Assembly: GCA_964530825.1 (NCBI GenBank)
Contig: CAZHCA010000006.1
Coordinates: 132,243 to 196,242, forward strand
DNA from: CAZHCA01 sp964530825
GTDB lineage: Bacteria > Bacteroidota > Bacteroidia > Chitinophagales > Saprospiraceae
Length of the DNA stretch: 64,000 bases
Direction: 5' to 3'
In this document: piece after piece, positions 17,369-26,285 of the stretch
How the letters are laid out: each line of letters begins with the position of its first letter
How positions within the stretch are numbered: position 1 is the stretch's first letter
Notes under the pieces: model-generated
Told to the model about the DNA's origin: nothing
The model's database searches: none
Seen by the model: only the letters and a program-made list of their open reading frames with translations
Program-made: the position numbers and the translations under genes

Positions 17369-17836
17369 CAATCGAAAACGTACGGGTAGTAATTTCCAAG
17401 TCGTTACATTTTTACCGTTGAAGACAGCAGGTTCCCATCTGGGCATGCGTTCAATGGCGCGTAGAACGTTTTCATCAATGCCGCAGCCTAATCCGCGCAA
17501 GATATCCGTCTGGGTTATTTGGCCATCCTCACGGATCTGCAGCAACAAGATGAGGGTGCCTTCTATACCATTTTCTTGAGCTAGCTCGGGGTAGTTTATG
17601 TTTTCCCGCAGAAAAGTAATCAGGGCCGACTGACCGCCTGGAAATTCGGGATGGCAGTCCAGCTTCCATATATCCACAGGAGCCTTTCCAGCTTCTGAAG
17701 ATTCCTTGGTAAGCCGGTCCGGATCAACAGCAGCGGAAGCTTCCGCTAGGGTAGCCGAAAAAGGAAAAGACCACTGACCATTCAGAAGAGTGGACGTGAT
17801 GGTCAACAGGAGAGTTATCGACAATACTTTCATCAT
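17360..17836 (-). CDS. TonB C-terminal domain protein (energy-transducer type)
   Basis: 158 aa with a signal peptide or signal anchor (about 1-20). Residues 65-155 form a TonB C-terminal domain: PEFPGGQSALITFL opens it, then NYPELAQENGIEGTLILL and the closing PRWEPAVFNGKNVTTW. There is no ExbB/ExbD or long Pro-rich linker, so it looks like one of the many small stand-alone TonB-domain proteins of Bacteroidota rather than the main energy transducer. It ends in its own terminator and lies 278 bases downstream of the hybrid kinase gene on the same strand. Partner receptor unknown. Confidence 0.85.
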   Translation of the reverse strand: MMKVLSITLLLTITSTLLNGQWSFPFSATLAEASAAVDPDRLTKESSEAGKAPVDIWKLDCHPEFPGGQSALITFLRENINYPELAQENGIEGTLILLLQIREDGQITQTDILRGLGCGIDENVLRAIERMPRWEPAVFNGKNVTTWKLLPVRFRLAP

Positions 17837-18114
17837 TTTGGGTTTTTAGCATTTGGAATTGGTTCCAATGTAGCTGGAAACCCAAACCGAAGTTTTGGCT
17901 TACGTTCCAAAGGTTTTACCTTATGTCGTTTGGTTGAAAGTATTTGAAAATCAATATTTTATAAAGGAAAAAGGAGAGGAGTGCGGCAGCATTTTTTGTT
18001 CGGTGGCCGTCGTTTGCACATATGTCGCATCGATTGTGCAAAGACCTCGAAGCGGAGGCAAAGCCCCAGTAGAGAAGCTTTGCTTTTATGTCGCAAGTTG
18101 AAGTAAAATGGCGG

Positions 18115-21006
18115 TCAGTTGCGTTGCAGTAATTCGCTGGGTGGAAACCCAAATTGCTCGCTGAAGGAGCGGGAGAAATAAGCCAAATTGGGGATGCCGA
18201 CCTGGAAAGCAATTTCAGAGATATTGCCGGACCGCTGCTCAAGCAATTGATAGGCTTGCTGCAACCGGTAGGTGCGCACGTATACCGAAGGCGACATATC
18301 GGTGATGGCTTTGACTTTGCGGTGCAGCTGGCTGCGGCTCATACCCATCGCACGGCCCAGGTCTTCAATGCTGAAGTTTTCATTATCGAGGTTATCGCGT
18401 ACGGTCTGTTCGATTTTTTCCAGAAAGGCCGCTTCAGTCGGGCTGACAAAATCGGCTACCGGCTGCGACCGCGGCATTGCCATGTCGGAAGCAAACTTTT
18501 CACGCAGCCGGCGACGCTGCTCGATCAGGTTGCCGACCATCAATTGCAGTTCCCGCGGGTCGAAGGGTTTTGTGAGGTAAGCATCTGCTCCCATACTCAG
18601 CCCGGATAGTTTATCCTGCTGTTCGGCTAGGGCGGTAAGGAGTACAACGGGAATGTGGCTGGTGACCTCCTCGCTTTTTAGGGTTTGGCACATGGTGAGG
18701 CCATCCATCTCAGGCATCATAACGTCAGACAGCACCAGGTCGGGAATATATTTTTCGGCAAATGCCAAGCCTTTTTGTCCGTTATTGGCTTCAATCAGCT
18801 GGTAATCGTCCTGCAAATGGGTTTTGATGTAGGAACGCAGGTCGGCATTATCCTCGATGATTAATACGACCGGTTTTTTACTATTGGTCCGGCGATAGGT
18901 ATCCGGAATGTCTTCCTCTTCCAGAAATAAAGTAGGGGGCGGGACTTCGGTCGCCTCGGTCAATTCCTGGAGGAGTGCTTTGGGGAAAGTCATCAAAACG
19001 CTAAACGTAGAGCCCTTTCCTATCTCACTTTCTACTTCTAACGAGCCGTTGTGTAACTCGACCAGTTCCTTAGTCAGAGCTAATCCAATACCACTGCCTG
19101 GAATGCCTTGCTCCTCTCGCGGCGGACTGTAGAAGCGGTCAAAAATATGGGGCAATTGATCGGTGGGAATGCCCGGACCCGAATCGGAAACGGTGAAAGC
19201 AATACTCCAGGTATCAGCCCCTTCTTCCTTCAGGTTCATATTGAAATGCACTCGTCCTTGCTCAGGGGTGAATTTAAGGGCGTTAGAAAGTAAGTTGCCC
19301 AGGATTTTTTCCAGCTTATCGGCGTCCACTCTGGAGGGAATGACTTCCTTGGGAAAATCGGGTTGAAAAAAAATCTGCTTGCGCATAGCCCAACTTTCGA
19401 AAGAGTAGACGATCGAACGTACCAGCTGGGTAAGGTCCATAGGCCGGGCTTCCAACTCCACCCGGCCGCTTTCCAAGCGGGAGAGATCGAGCAGCTGATT
19501 CACCAGATGCAATAAGCGTTCACTGTTGCGAATCATCATCGCCTGCGAAGGTTTAGGATCGCCTTTAAAAGTGCCTTGGTACATTTCCCGCAAGGGACCT
19601 AAAATGAGTGTGAGCGGGGTTCGGAACTCATGGCTGATATTGGCAAAAAAGTTGGATTTGAATTGATCCAATTCGCGCAGCTGCTTGGCTTCCGCTTGCC
19701 GTAGCTGCAGCTCCATTTCGGCCTGTCGCTGTCGCTGGCGGGACCGCAACTGAAAAAAGCGAAAAACGCCACCCAGCAACAACAAACTGCCTAGGCTTCC
19801 AAAAAGGACGAGGTTGCGCCGGTTCACCTCCTTTTGCAGCTGCAGTTCTTGCTTGGCGATCTGGGCTTCTTTTTGCTGGGTTTCGTATTTGACCATAAGC
19901 TCGGAAACATCGTCCGATTGGCGGACGATGCGTTGGGAATCGACCAGCGCATTTACCTGCAATTGCTGTTCGAATGCCTTTTTGTAGTCACCCTCGCGCT
20001 CGTAAATGCGTAGTAAATTGCGGTTGATATCCAGTTCTTTTGTCAGATCACCGTAGGATTGCGCTTGCTCGAGCGCTAATTGGCTGAAGTGTTTTGCACT
20101 ATCAAGCTGCCCGAGTTCGAAAAACAGAGAGGACAAAGCATACAGGCTATAGTATCGGCTGAGGGGATCATTATCGATACCAATGGCTTCTGCTTGCCTG
20201 AAATGGTATTTAGCCTTCTCAAAGTCTTCATTATAAAGGTAGACTGCTGCCAGGTTGTTGTGGATCTTAGCCAGGTTGCGCGTCTGACCGTAAAACTCCG
20301 CTGCCTCCAACAGTTTTTTGCCGTAGACCAGCATGGAGTCCGGTTGCGACTTTTGTTCGTAGAGGACCAATAGCTCGCCTAGCGCAAAGATTACATTATC
20401 CCCATTCCCTTGTGCTTTGTGGTAGCGTAAAAACTTTTCGTACGCCCGGCGCGTTTTTTCGTACTCTCCGTAGTACATGTATACACGACCCATTTCGAAA
20501 TCCGCATCGAGCTGGCCTGCATAATCGCCGATCGCTATGAAAATAGCCCTTGCTTTCAGGAGTTCCTCGACCGATTCACTCAACGCATCGGCGACAAAAT
20601 GAGAAACCCCCAAGCGGTAGTGACTACTGGCTAACTTGTTACTATCGCCGATTTCCTGTGCCAGTTCCAATCCTTTTTGGCTCCAGCTAAGTGCCGAATC
20701 CGCCTGCACCCGACCGTAACCCTTAGCGATCGCCTGGCTGAGTTCCCATCGTTGTGCCTGGTCTGTAGTAGATTGAAACGCCTCCTTTAAACTGTCCAAT
20801 GGCGGCATCTGGCCGTACGACGTAGACGGATACAGCAAACAAATCAGGAAGGCAAAAAAACGTGCTTTCCAACCATCATGTTTGTAACGACTTGTGAAGC
20901 AACCCGTGCAGGTATTACATGCGTGCTTTTTGGAGCTTGCTCTGAAGATAAGAAGAATCCGGGATAGATGGAAGCAGACGGAAGTTTCTAGTTGGTCTGC
21001 CCGCAC
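18115..21006 (-). CDS. TPR-containing hybrid histidine kinase with receiver and AraC output
   Basis: One-protein two-component system of about 960 aa. Parts in order: signal peptide ending STSYGQ, six or so TPR-like helices (about 75-380) outside the membrane, a coiled stretch, one membrane segment (about 398-417), HisKA (NISHEFRTPL, phospho-His), HATPase (NLLSNALKF; GSGIGLALTKELV), receiver (VLSDVMMPEMDG, phospho-Asp; final KPF) and an AraC-type DNA-binding domain (NFSIEDLGRAMGMS to the C-terminus). It differs from the common glycan hybrid sensors, which have a Reg_prop propeller. The start is unsure: the open frame begins at a GTG (21004-21006) far upstream of the signal peptide, with no ATG between. 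An ATGATG at about 20879-20884 is out of frame by one base before a run of seven T. Target genes unknown. Confidence 0.9.
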   Translation of the reverse strand: MRADQLETSVCFHLSRILLIFRASSKKHACNTCTGCFTSRYKHDGWKARFFAFLICLLYPSTSYGQMPPLDSLKEAFQSTTDQAQRWELSQAIAKGYGRVQADSALSWSQKGLELAQEIGDSNKLASSHYRLGVSHFVADALSESVEELLKARAIFIAIGDYAGQLDADFEMGRVYMYYGEYEKTRRAYEKFLRYHKAQGNGDNVIFALGELLVLYEQKSQPDSMLVYGKKLLEAAEFYGQTRNLAKIHNNLAAVYLYNEDFEKAKYHFRQAEAIGIDNDPLSRYYSLYALSSLFFELGQLDSAKHFSQLALEQAQSYGDLTKELDINRNLLRIYEREGDYKKAFEQQLQVNALVDSQRIVRQSDDVSELMVKYETQQKEAQIAKQELQLQKEVNRRNLVLFGSLGSLLLLGGVFRFFQLRSRQRQRQAEMELQLRQAEAKQLRELDQFKSNFFANISHEFRTPLTLILGPLREMYQGTFKGDPKPSQAMMIRNSERLLHLVNQLLDLSRLESGRVELEARPMDLTQLVRSIVYSFESWAMRKQIFFQPDFPKEVIPSRVDADKLEKILGNLLSNALKFTPEQGRVHFNMNLKEEGADTWSIAFTVSDSGPGIPTDQLPHIFDRFYSPPREEQGIPGSGIGLALTKELVELHNGSLEVESEIGKGSTFSVLMTFPKALLQELTEATEVPPPTLFLEEEDIPDTYRRTNSKKPVVLIIEDNADLRSYIKTHLQDDYQLIEANNGQKGLAFAEKYIPDLVLSDVMMPEMDGLTMCQTLKSEEVTSHIPVVLLTALAEQQDKLSGLSMGADAYLTKPFDPRELQLMVGNLIEQRRRLREKFASDMAMPRSQPVADFVSPTEAAFLEKIEQTVRDNLDNENFSIEDLGRAMGMSRSQLHRKVKAITDMSPSVYVRTYRLQQAYQLLEQRSGNISEIAFQVGIPNLAYFSRSFSEQFGFPPSELLQRN

Positions 21007-21039
21007 CGAATATCCCGAAGAAGCGGCAGCACGCCCAAA

Positions 21040-21675
21040 CTAGTAACTGACAAACGGCATCTGCGAGGAAAAACGTTCTTCCTGTACTTCGCGCAAAATG
21101 AAATCGGCAAGATCGGCCCGGCTAATGGAGGTGCTGGCGTTGACGCCCACCCAGCCAACGCGGTATTTGCCGGTATGTGGGCCATTGGTCAGTCGGGGAC
21201 CGCGGACGATCGTCCAGCTTAGCCCGCTGTTGCGCAACACCTCAGCGTGGCCGATAGCATCATTGAGAACCTTCGGGACCGCAATTTTCATAATGGTCCG
21301 GATCATCTTATCCATAAATTTGGGTTGATCTTTCTCGGGAAAAGGCAGCCCGGCGCCTGAAAGAGAGATAATGCGTTCTACGCCGTGGCGCTTCATCGCA
21401 TCGACGATATGCTGTGTACCTCTGGTTTGCAGCTCAGCGGGCGATCCCTTGACATGGCCAAATAGGCTTACCACTAAATCGGCGTTAGCTACCGTACGCT
21501 CCACGTCATCGGGATTCAGCACATCGCCGGGAAGAATGTGGAGCTGAACTGATTGTTGCGGAATTTTTTCGGGCGCGCGCGCCAGTGCTTGGATGTAGTA
21601 GTCTGCTTCTAATGCCTGTTCTAAAAATTGTTGACCAGTGCGGCCCGAACCGCCGAATAGCGCAATGGTAGCCAT
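21040..21675 (-). CDS. NmrA/SDR-like NAD(P)-binding protein
   Basis: 211 aa Rossmann-fold protein: the dinucleotide-binding GGSGRTGQQ is at residues 8-16, followed by DVLNPDD, the strand ADLVVSLFGHV, and ISLSGAGLPF. It matches the atypical SDR/NmrA-like group (NAD(P)H-binding, often annotated as quinone or flavin reductase-like). The extended YxxxK motif is absent, so a sensor or reductase role is more probable than a classical dehydrogenase. It is divergent from an HxlR regulator gene 69 bases away, with a palindrome between, a usual arrangement for quinone- or thiol-responsive control. Confidence 0.85.
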   Translation of the reverse strand: MATIALFGGSGRTGQQFLEQALEADYYIQALARAPEKIPQQSVQLHILPGDVLNPDDVERTVANADLVVSLFGHVKGSPAELQTRGTQHIVDAMKRHGVERIISLSGAGLPFPEKDQPKFMDKMIRTIMKIAVPKVLNDAIGHAEVLRNSGLSWTIVRGPRLTNGPHTGKYRVGWVGVNASTSISRADLADFILREVQEERFSSQMPFVSY

Positions 21676-21715
21676 GATTTCTTTCTTTTATTCCGAAAAG
21701 TAGATACCTTGTAAG

Positions 21716-21731
21716 TACTAAAAAAATAGTA
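21716..21731. promoter_or_regulatory. palindromic operator between NmrA-like and hxlR-type genes
   Basis: TACTAAAAAAATAGTA has perfect 5-base inverted arms (TACTA/TAGTA) about a 6-A centre. HxlR/MarR-DUF24 regulators such as YodB and HypR bind TACT-N7-AGTA-like sites, so the regulator encoded beside it is the obvious binder. Extra AAGTAC copies overlap it (21714-21719 and 21732-21736). Confidence 0.55.
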
Positions 21732-21744
21732 AAGTACATACCTT

Positions 21745-22083
21745 TTGGTAAGTATTAAAAAACGGCCTATAAACATCACGCCAAAATGTCCGATCCGTAC
21801 TACCCTAGAGTTGGTTGGGGGAAAATGGAAATTGCTCATCATTTACCAGTTGGCCGGCGGTCCGCTTCGTTTTTCCGACCTGAAGCGTAGTATTCCCGAT
21901 ATTAGCGAAAAGATGCTCATCCAGGAGCTGAAAACTTTGGCCGACAGTGACTTGGTATACCGGCAAAATTTCGGCGAGGTGCCGCCACGTGTGGAGTACC
22001 GCCTATCCGACCGTGGACAGGCCGCACTGCCATTGGTCGATGCCATGGCCCAATTTGCCGATCACTACCTAGCCGAGAAGTAG
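21745..22083 (+). CDS. HxlR-family transcriptional regulator
   Basis: 112 aa winged-helix protein with the family hallmarks: a conserved N-terminal Cys in KCPIRTTLELVGGKWKLLIIYQL, then LRFSDLKRSIPDISEKMLIQELKTLADSDLV and the wing VPPRVEYRLSDRG. The only in-frame start is the TTG at 21745 (upstream codons are stops, and no ATG lies before the conserved Cys). The single N-terminal Cys is the redox- or electrophile-sensing residue in characterised members. It probably represses itself and the divergent NmrA-like gene through the palindrome at 21716-21731. Confidence 0.9.
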   Translation: MVSIKKRPINITPKCPIRTTLELVGGKWKLLIIYQLAGGPLRFSDLKRSIPDISEKMLIQELKTLADSDLVYRQNFGEVPPRVEYRLSDRGQAALPLVDAMAQFADHYLAEK

Positions 22084-22231
22084 GATAACACGGAGAAATA
22101 GTGGACAAAGGGGTTTTCTGCTTCCTGTCCAAGGCTGCAGAGGGGGCAAGGGTATTGGGATAGGAAATCGTATCCTAGTGCTCTGTTACTGTCAAGGAAT
22201 ACTCCGGCAACACAGCGATACCACCTCCGGT

Positions 22232-23674
22232 TCAGTCCTGCCTAGGGGGCGGGTTCCATTCCACCCCGTTGATGCTTACCTCCCGTGCCAGAACACCTTT
22301 CGTACCTTCGGCCACATTACCATCGCCTGCCTCACGGATCCGGATACTTTCCAACCATAGTTTCTGTATGGGGTTATCTATGTTACCGAGTATTTGGAGG
22401 CCGGGTCCCTGGCTTACCCTGGTTTGCCAATTTTGAACGTACACCTCCTGCAAAGGCGGCGCGCTGGCGCCCGGTCCTTTGATCTGCAGGACTCCGGAGC
22501 GGACCGTATCGGCTGTTACATTCCGGAGATAAATTCTTTCAATGCTCCCCAGTTCCGATCCGGTGATTCGCAACGCATGACCGGCATCTAGAATGTAGGC
22601 GTCTTCAATGAAGATATCCCGAATTCCGGCAGCGGTGTAGGGGCCGATTCCAAAGGCGTTACCATTGGTTCGCAGTGTGCATCGCCGCAGGATAACCTGC
22701 TGGGTAGCTGGTCGGTCTACGCTGGGCTGGCCGCTGCCGGCTGCCAGCTGGAAGGCGTCGCCTGGGCCTTCAAAATAGCAGTTAGTCACCAACACCTGTG
22801 AGCTGCCGTCGACGCATACCCCAGCCCGGTCGGGGGCCAGGCCGTACATGCGCAGATTGCGCAACACTACGTCGCGGCTAAAAACCGGATGAACCGTCCA
22901 GTAAGGGCTGTTGCGCAGGGTCAGGTCACTTACCAGCACATTACGGCAATCGACAAAAGAAATAAGTGCCGGTCGCAAGTAGTGCAACTGGCCATCGCCC
23001 AGCCCCTCGTCATCGCGGTCATCATAATCCCGGTCTAGGATGCCGCTTCCGAAGATGCGGCCTTCAAGGGGCACCGTATCGAGGCGGTAGGCCCTTATTC
23101 TTTCCAGGTCAAGCCCGGATTGAAGTGCCCACTCTGTTGCGAGGTCCTTGGCACGGGCATCGATTTCACCTTTTCCGGTCAGGGCAATGTTGCGGCGTTG
23201 GTAAGCGTAAATGAAGGGCGTGTAGTTCCAGACCAAGATCCCGTCGTAACGCACCCGGTCGAGGGGTGAGAATTTTTCTCGGCTGAACTCGAATACCAGA
23301 CGAGCGCTATCGGCCAGATGCAGCTCTACATTGTCGCGCAATTTTATGGGTGAGGTCGACAAAAATACCCCTTTTGGGATGACGACTCGGCCTCCTCCGG
23401 CCCGGTTGCAGGCGACAATTGCATCGTAAATGGCGCGGTGGCTGTCCAGCGTACTGTCATTTTGGGCGCCGTAATCGGTAATGAGGAACACACTATCCTG
23501 AATGAAAGGCGGCTGGATGCGCTCTAACGTCCGGGGCAGTAACCCCCAGGCTCGTGCCACCTGGGTTTGTGCCACCCGGTCGGAAAAGGGGCGCTGAGCC
23601 GGTAAAGGCAATACTGCGATTGTCGTGATCAGTGCTGCTAAGGGAAGTAAAAACCAGGACCGGAAACGCTGCAT
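22232..23674 (-). CDS. GH28-like right-handed beta-helix protein with degenerate active site
   Basis: 480 aa with a signal peptide (to about residue 26, LPAQ). The N-terminal FLITDYGAQNDSTLDS and GGGRVVIPKG are typical of pectin-lyase-fold glycosidases of family GH28, and the coils continue (SDLTLRNSPYWTVHPV). The catalytic motifs are changed: NTDGxD appears as VCVDGSS, the DD pair as GPGDAFQ, the GHG motif as GNAFGIG, and RIK as RITG. At most one or two of the three usual aspartates are kept, so it may act on a different polysaccharide, be a lyase-like relative, or have lost catalysis. No other pectin genes are nearby. The minus-strand TAAGTTTA at 23692-23699 could be its -7 promoter element. 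Confidence 0.78.
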   Translation of the reverse strand: MQRFRSWFLLPLAALITTIAVLPLPAQRPFSDRVAQTQVARAWGLLPRTLERIQPPFIQDSVFLITDYGAQNDSTLDSHRAIYDAIVACNRAGGGRVVIPKGVFLSTSPIKLRDNVELHLADSARLVFEFSREKFSPLDRVRYDGILVWNYTPFIYAYQRRNIALTGKGEIDARAKDLATEWALQSGLDLERIRAYRLDTVPLEGRIFGSGILDRDYDDRDDEGLGDGQLHYLRPALISFVDCRNVLVSDLTLRNSPYWTVHPVFSRDVVLRNLRMYGLAPDRAGVCVDGSSQVLVTNCYFEGPGDAFQLAAGSGQPSVDRPATQQVILRRCTLRTNGNAFGIGPYTAAGIRDIFIEDAYILDAGHALRITGSELGSIERIYLRNVTADTVRSGVLQIKGPGASAPPLQEVYVQNWQTRVSQGPGLQILGNIDNPIQKLWLESIRIREAGDGNVAEGTKGVLAREVSINGVEWNPPPRQD

Positions 23675-23797
23675 AAGTGCTCTTTTAGGCGTAAACTTAG
23701 CTAATATCCTGGCCAGGATAAAATAGGTTTGGCTCTCTTGTGCAACAGGTTTGTCGTCTTTCCAAGAACAAGCCGCGTTTCTGAGGCTTGTCCTAAC

Positions 23798-25045
23798 CTA
23801 ATCACTGGGCCTATCGTGATCGGGCCTGCCCTGTTCCTTTGGCTTGCGCTTGTGCGCCACATCCTCCTTAGCGAGTTCCTCCAGTTTTTCTGGATCGCCC
23901 TCGCGAATAGCTTCGATTTCTTCCTCGGCTACTTTAAAGCGAGGCGGTTCCGCATCGAACATCGTGACCGTAAACAAGGACGAACGAAAGGTCTCGCTGT
24001 AAATTTCCCAGGCAGTGATAAACAGGGCAGCAATGAGCGGGCCGAGAATCAGCCCCGAAATGCCGAAGACTGCCAGCCCCCCCAGGGTACCCAAAAGCAC
24101 CATGAGGTCGGGCATTTTGGTGTCTTTGCCGACAAGGATGGGGCGCAGGAGATTGTCGACTGTCCCTACAACCAGTATGGCAGTAGCAATGATGGCAATT
24201 CCTGCTACCACATTGCCAGAAATAATGAGATACGCCCCGGCGGGAAACAGAACGATCCCCGGTCCTACGGCAGGAATAGCCGATAGTACTACCATGACAA
24301 CGCCCCAGAAAACCGTATTGGGTATTCCGGCTAAAGCCATGGCTACCGCTCCGATCGTTCCCTGGATTAACCCAATGATGACGGTCCCTTTGAGCGTGGC
24401 GCGCGTCACAGTGGTAAACTTGCCAAGTAGCAAGCGCTCTTCCGCATCGGCCAGAGGTAGGTAATAAAGTCCCAGCTTCAGATATTCTTTTCCGTTTAAA
24501 AGGAAGTAATATAAAGCAAAAAGAAATATAAAGGCCTGTAAAAAGAAATTAACCGTTCCCGAAGTGATGTGCGATAATCCATTTACAATGAAATCGCCCA
24601 TGCTATTGATGATATTCCGCAAGCGTTTAATTAGGGCATCGCGATCGGGAAAAATATTTTCCAACATGGGAAACTCTCCGAATAGATAATCCAGGTCTTT
24701 TTCCAGGTCGGTAACGTTTCCGCTAACGGTATTTTCAGCTAGGGGTGCCAAGCTTTTAGTAATACTGATGGCCTGTTCGACCAGCAGTGCTACAAAACCA
24801 ACAAAGGGGATAAGTACCACCAAGATCGTCAAGATCAGCGTGACCATACTGCCAATCGAACGTCGGTTGCCCAGCCATCCGCAAATACGATCGTTCACTG
24901 GATAGAGTAGCCCCGCAAAAATAGCAGCTAGCACCAAGGCAATAAAAAACCCATGAATAAGCTGGTAAAAGAGGAAGGAAATACCGATCGCTAAAATCAA
25001 TACGGTGATGCGATTAAGACTGTAAGGTGGTTTTTGCTGCGGCAT
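23798..25045 (-). CDS. AI-2E family (PerM/TqsA-like) membrane protein
   Basis: 415 aa from the ATG at 25045; the open frame runs further up, but the upstream part is basic and unlike the family. About eight membrane helices are visible, in a pattern of two near the N-terminus (ITVLILAIGISFLFYQ, GFFIALVLAAIFAGLLYP), a large loop (about 95-185) and the C-terminal cluster (GTIGAVAMALAGIPNTVFWG, then AVGPGIVLFPAGAYLIISG and DLMVLLGTLGGLAVFGISG), which is the conserved core of PF01594. An acidic, charged C-terminal tail of about 50 residues follows. Members are exporters or antiporters of uncertain substrate; the AI-2 label should not be taken literally. Confidence 0.9.
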   Translation of the reverse strand: MPQQKPPYSLNRITVLILAIGISFLFYQLIHGFFIALVLAAIFAGLLYPVNDRICGWLGNRRSIGSMVTLILTILVVLIPFVGFVALLVEQAISITKSLAPLAENTVSGNVTDLEKDLDYLFGEFPMLENIFPDRDALIKRLRNIINSMGDFIVNGLSHITSGTVNFFLQAFIFLFALYYFLLNGKEYLKLGLYYLPLADAEERLLLGKFTTVTRATLKGTVIIGLIQGTIGAVAMALAGIPNTVFWGVVMVVLSAIPAVGPGIVLFPAGAYLIISGNVVAGIAIIATAILVVGTVDNLLRPILVGKDTKMPDLMVLLGTLGGLAVFGISGLILGPLIAALFITAWEIYSETFRSSLFTVTMFDAEPPRFKVAEEEIEAIREGDPEKLEELAKEDVAHKRKPKEQGRPDHDRPSD

Positions 25046-25228
25046 GGCTGCTTTTAGGATTGGTTTCGACCTAAAGGTAAAAAGCAATACGATTCTGGAA
25101 GCCATTAAAAAATGTTTTCGAGCCGGAATGGCTAGATTTCGCCTCAGAACAAGGGGGGATAAACACACGAGCAACGGAAGTTCCATGGGTGGAACCCCTG
25201 GAGGATACCTATCAGTAAGAAAAGGGAT

Positions 25229-25852
25229 TTATTCCGGAATGCGAAAGCCGGTAACGGCAAAGAGTGGGTCGTTGCCATGGGCAGGACTACGATCGAGGGC
25301 CTCGATCGGCGAAAAGACTTGGGCCGCTTCCAGATATTTTTCGACCAAAGCTACACGGCCCCGGTTATCTAGCGCATGCCAGACGGCCACAGCTTTGGTG
25401 GGAAAACACCGGTTGGAAAAAGTGATCACCACTGGAGCTCCCGAGACCAGGCAGCGACCCACCTCTTTCAAGACCTCGACCGGTTGGATAAGGTAATCGA
25501 TCGACACGCAAATTGCAGCGCCGTCGAATGATTGGTCGGCGTAGGGGAGTACTGGGTTTTCATTGAGATCCTGCACCAGGTAGTTGTCGAGCCGGTCGTT
25601 GGCCGCTAGCTCTTGCGGATTCATACCCAGGCCGCTTACTTGGGCGTACCGGATATCACCAGGTAAGTGCGAGATCCAGCTGCTCATCAGATCCAGAATG
25701 TGGCCGTTGGGCGGAAAGTATTCCCGGTAGAGCTGGGTTACGGCCGCGATGGCTGGGTTATCGATGTGGGTGACAAAGCGGGGCCGCTGGTAAAACTCCG
25801 CATCTGAGCGTTCGTCGGCTCTTCGGAAAGCGTCTTTAGGAAACACGGGCAA
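25229..25852 (-). CDS. SAM-dependent methyltransferase (class I, type 11)
   Basis: 207 aa. Motif I appears as ILDLMSSWISHLP (about 55-67), a variant seen in a set of UbiE-like small-molecule methyltransferases; later come DLNENPVLPYADQSFD and the strand GAPVVITFSNR with FPTKAV. No signal peptide; cytoplasmic. Its start codon is 5 bases after the stop codon of the tiny Lys/Cys-rich gene upstream, so the two form an operon. Substrate unknown. Confidence 0.85.
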   Translation of the reverse strand: MPVFPKDAFRRADERSDAEFYQRPRFVTHIDNPAIAAVTQLYREYFPPNGHILDLMSSWISHLPGDIRYAQVSGLGMNPQELAANDRLDNYLVQDLNENPVLPYADQSFDGAAICVSIDYLIQPVEVLKEVGRCLVSGAPVVITFSNRCFPTKAVAVWHALDNRGRVALVEKYLEAAQVFSPIEALDRSPAHGNDPLFAVTGFRIPE

Positions 25853-25857
25853 GACCG

Positions 25858-26043
25858 TTAATCCAAACCCATTAAACGGCCTGGACAGTTTTTACAGCGT
25901 TTGCCTTTCTTGTATTTCTTACAGCACTTTTTCTTGTATTTCTTCTTGCCCATTTGAAGAGGCGATTCCGCAATTGGAAACGGTTGAAAGTTAGGATCCG
26001 CCTGGGGCGTCCAACCCGGGATGGGCTTTGGTTGATAACTCAT
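25858..26043 (-). CDS. tiny Lys/Cys-rich protein, unknown function
   Basis: 61 aa. The N-terminal half is Pro/Gln-rich (IPGWTPQADPNFQPFP); the C-terminal half is very basic with four cysteines (KKKCCKKYKKGKRCKNCP). A CC...C-x2-C arrangement among lysines suggests nucleic-acid or metal binding. It is followed after 4 bases by the methyltransferase gene. I believe similar C-terminal tails (KKYKKGKRCKNCP-like) recur in Bacteroidota proteins, but I cannot confirm that here. The shared operon, well-formed frame and non-random composition support a real gene. Confidence 0.65.
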   Translation of the reverse strand: MSYQPKPIPGWTPQADPNFQPFPIAESPLQMGKKKYKKKCCKKYKKGKRCKNCPGRLMGLD

Positions 26044-26285
26044 GTTACGGCTTGGGCTTTATCTAGACTCATTAAGAATAGTTTCTTAAAAATACAATCT
26101 CCTGGCAATGGAGGTTCATGATTTTTGTCATTTCCGCACTGATTTTTGTTAGCGTAAATAAATGACGGCGATCGGCAAATAGCTGAGAACAGAACGAAAG
26201 GCAAAGCTGATAAGCTAAAAAGCCAATATAAATTATCTATATTACCTAGTATTATCAAACAGTAGACACCACAACAACTCCTCTT

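Noticed and set aside
17895..18101. 68-codon plus-strand frame between the TonB-like gene and the hybrid kinase
   Set aside because: Neighbours are all on the other strand, no homology recognised, composition is random-looking.
23798..25045. True autoinducer-2 exporter
   Set aside because: Only family membership is visible; family members transport different or unknown substrates and no luxS or lsr gene is near.
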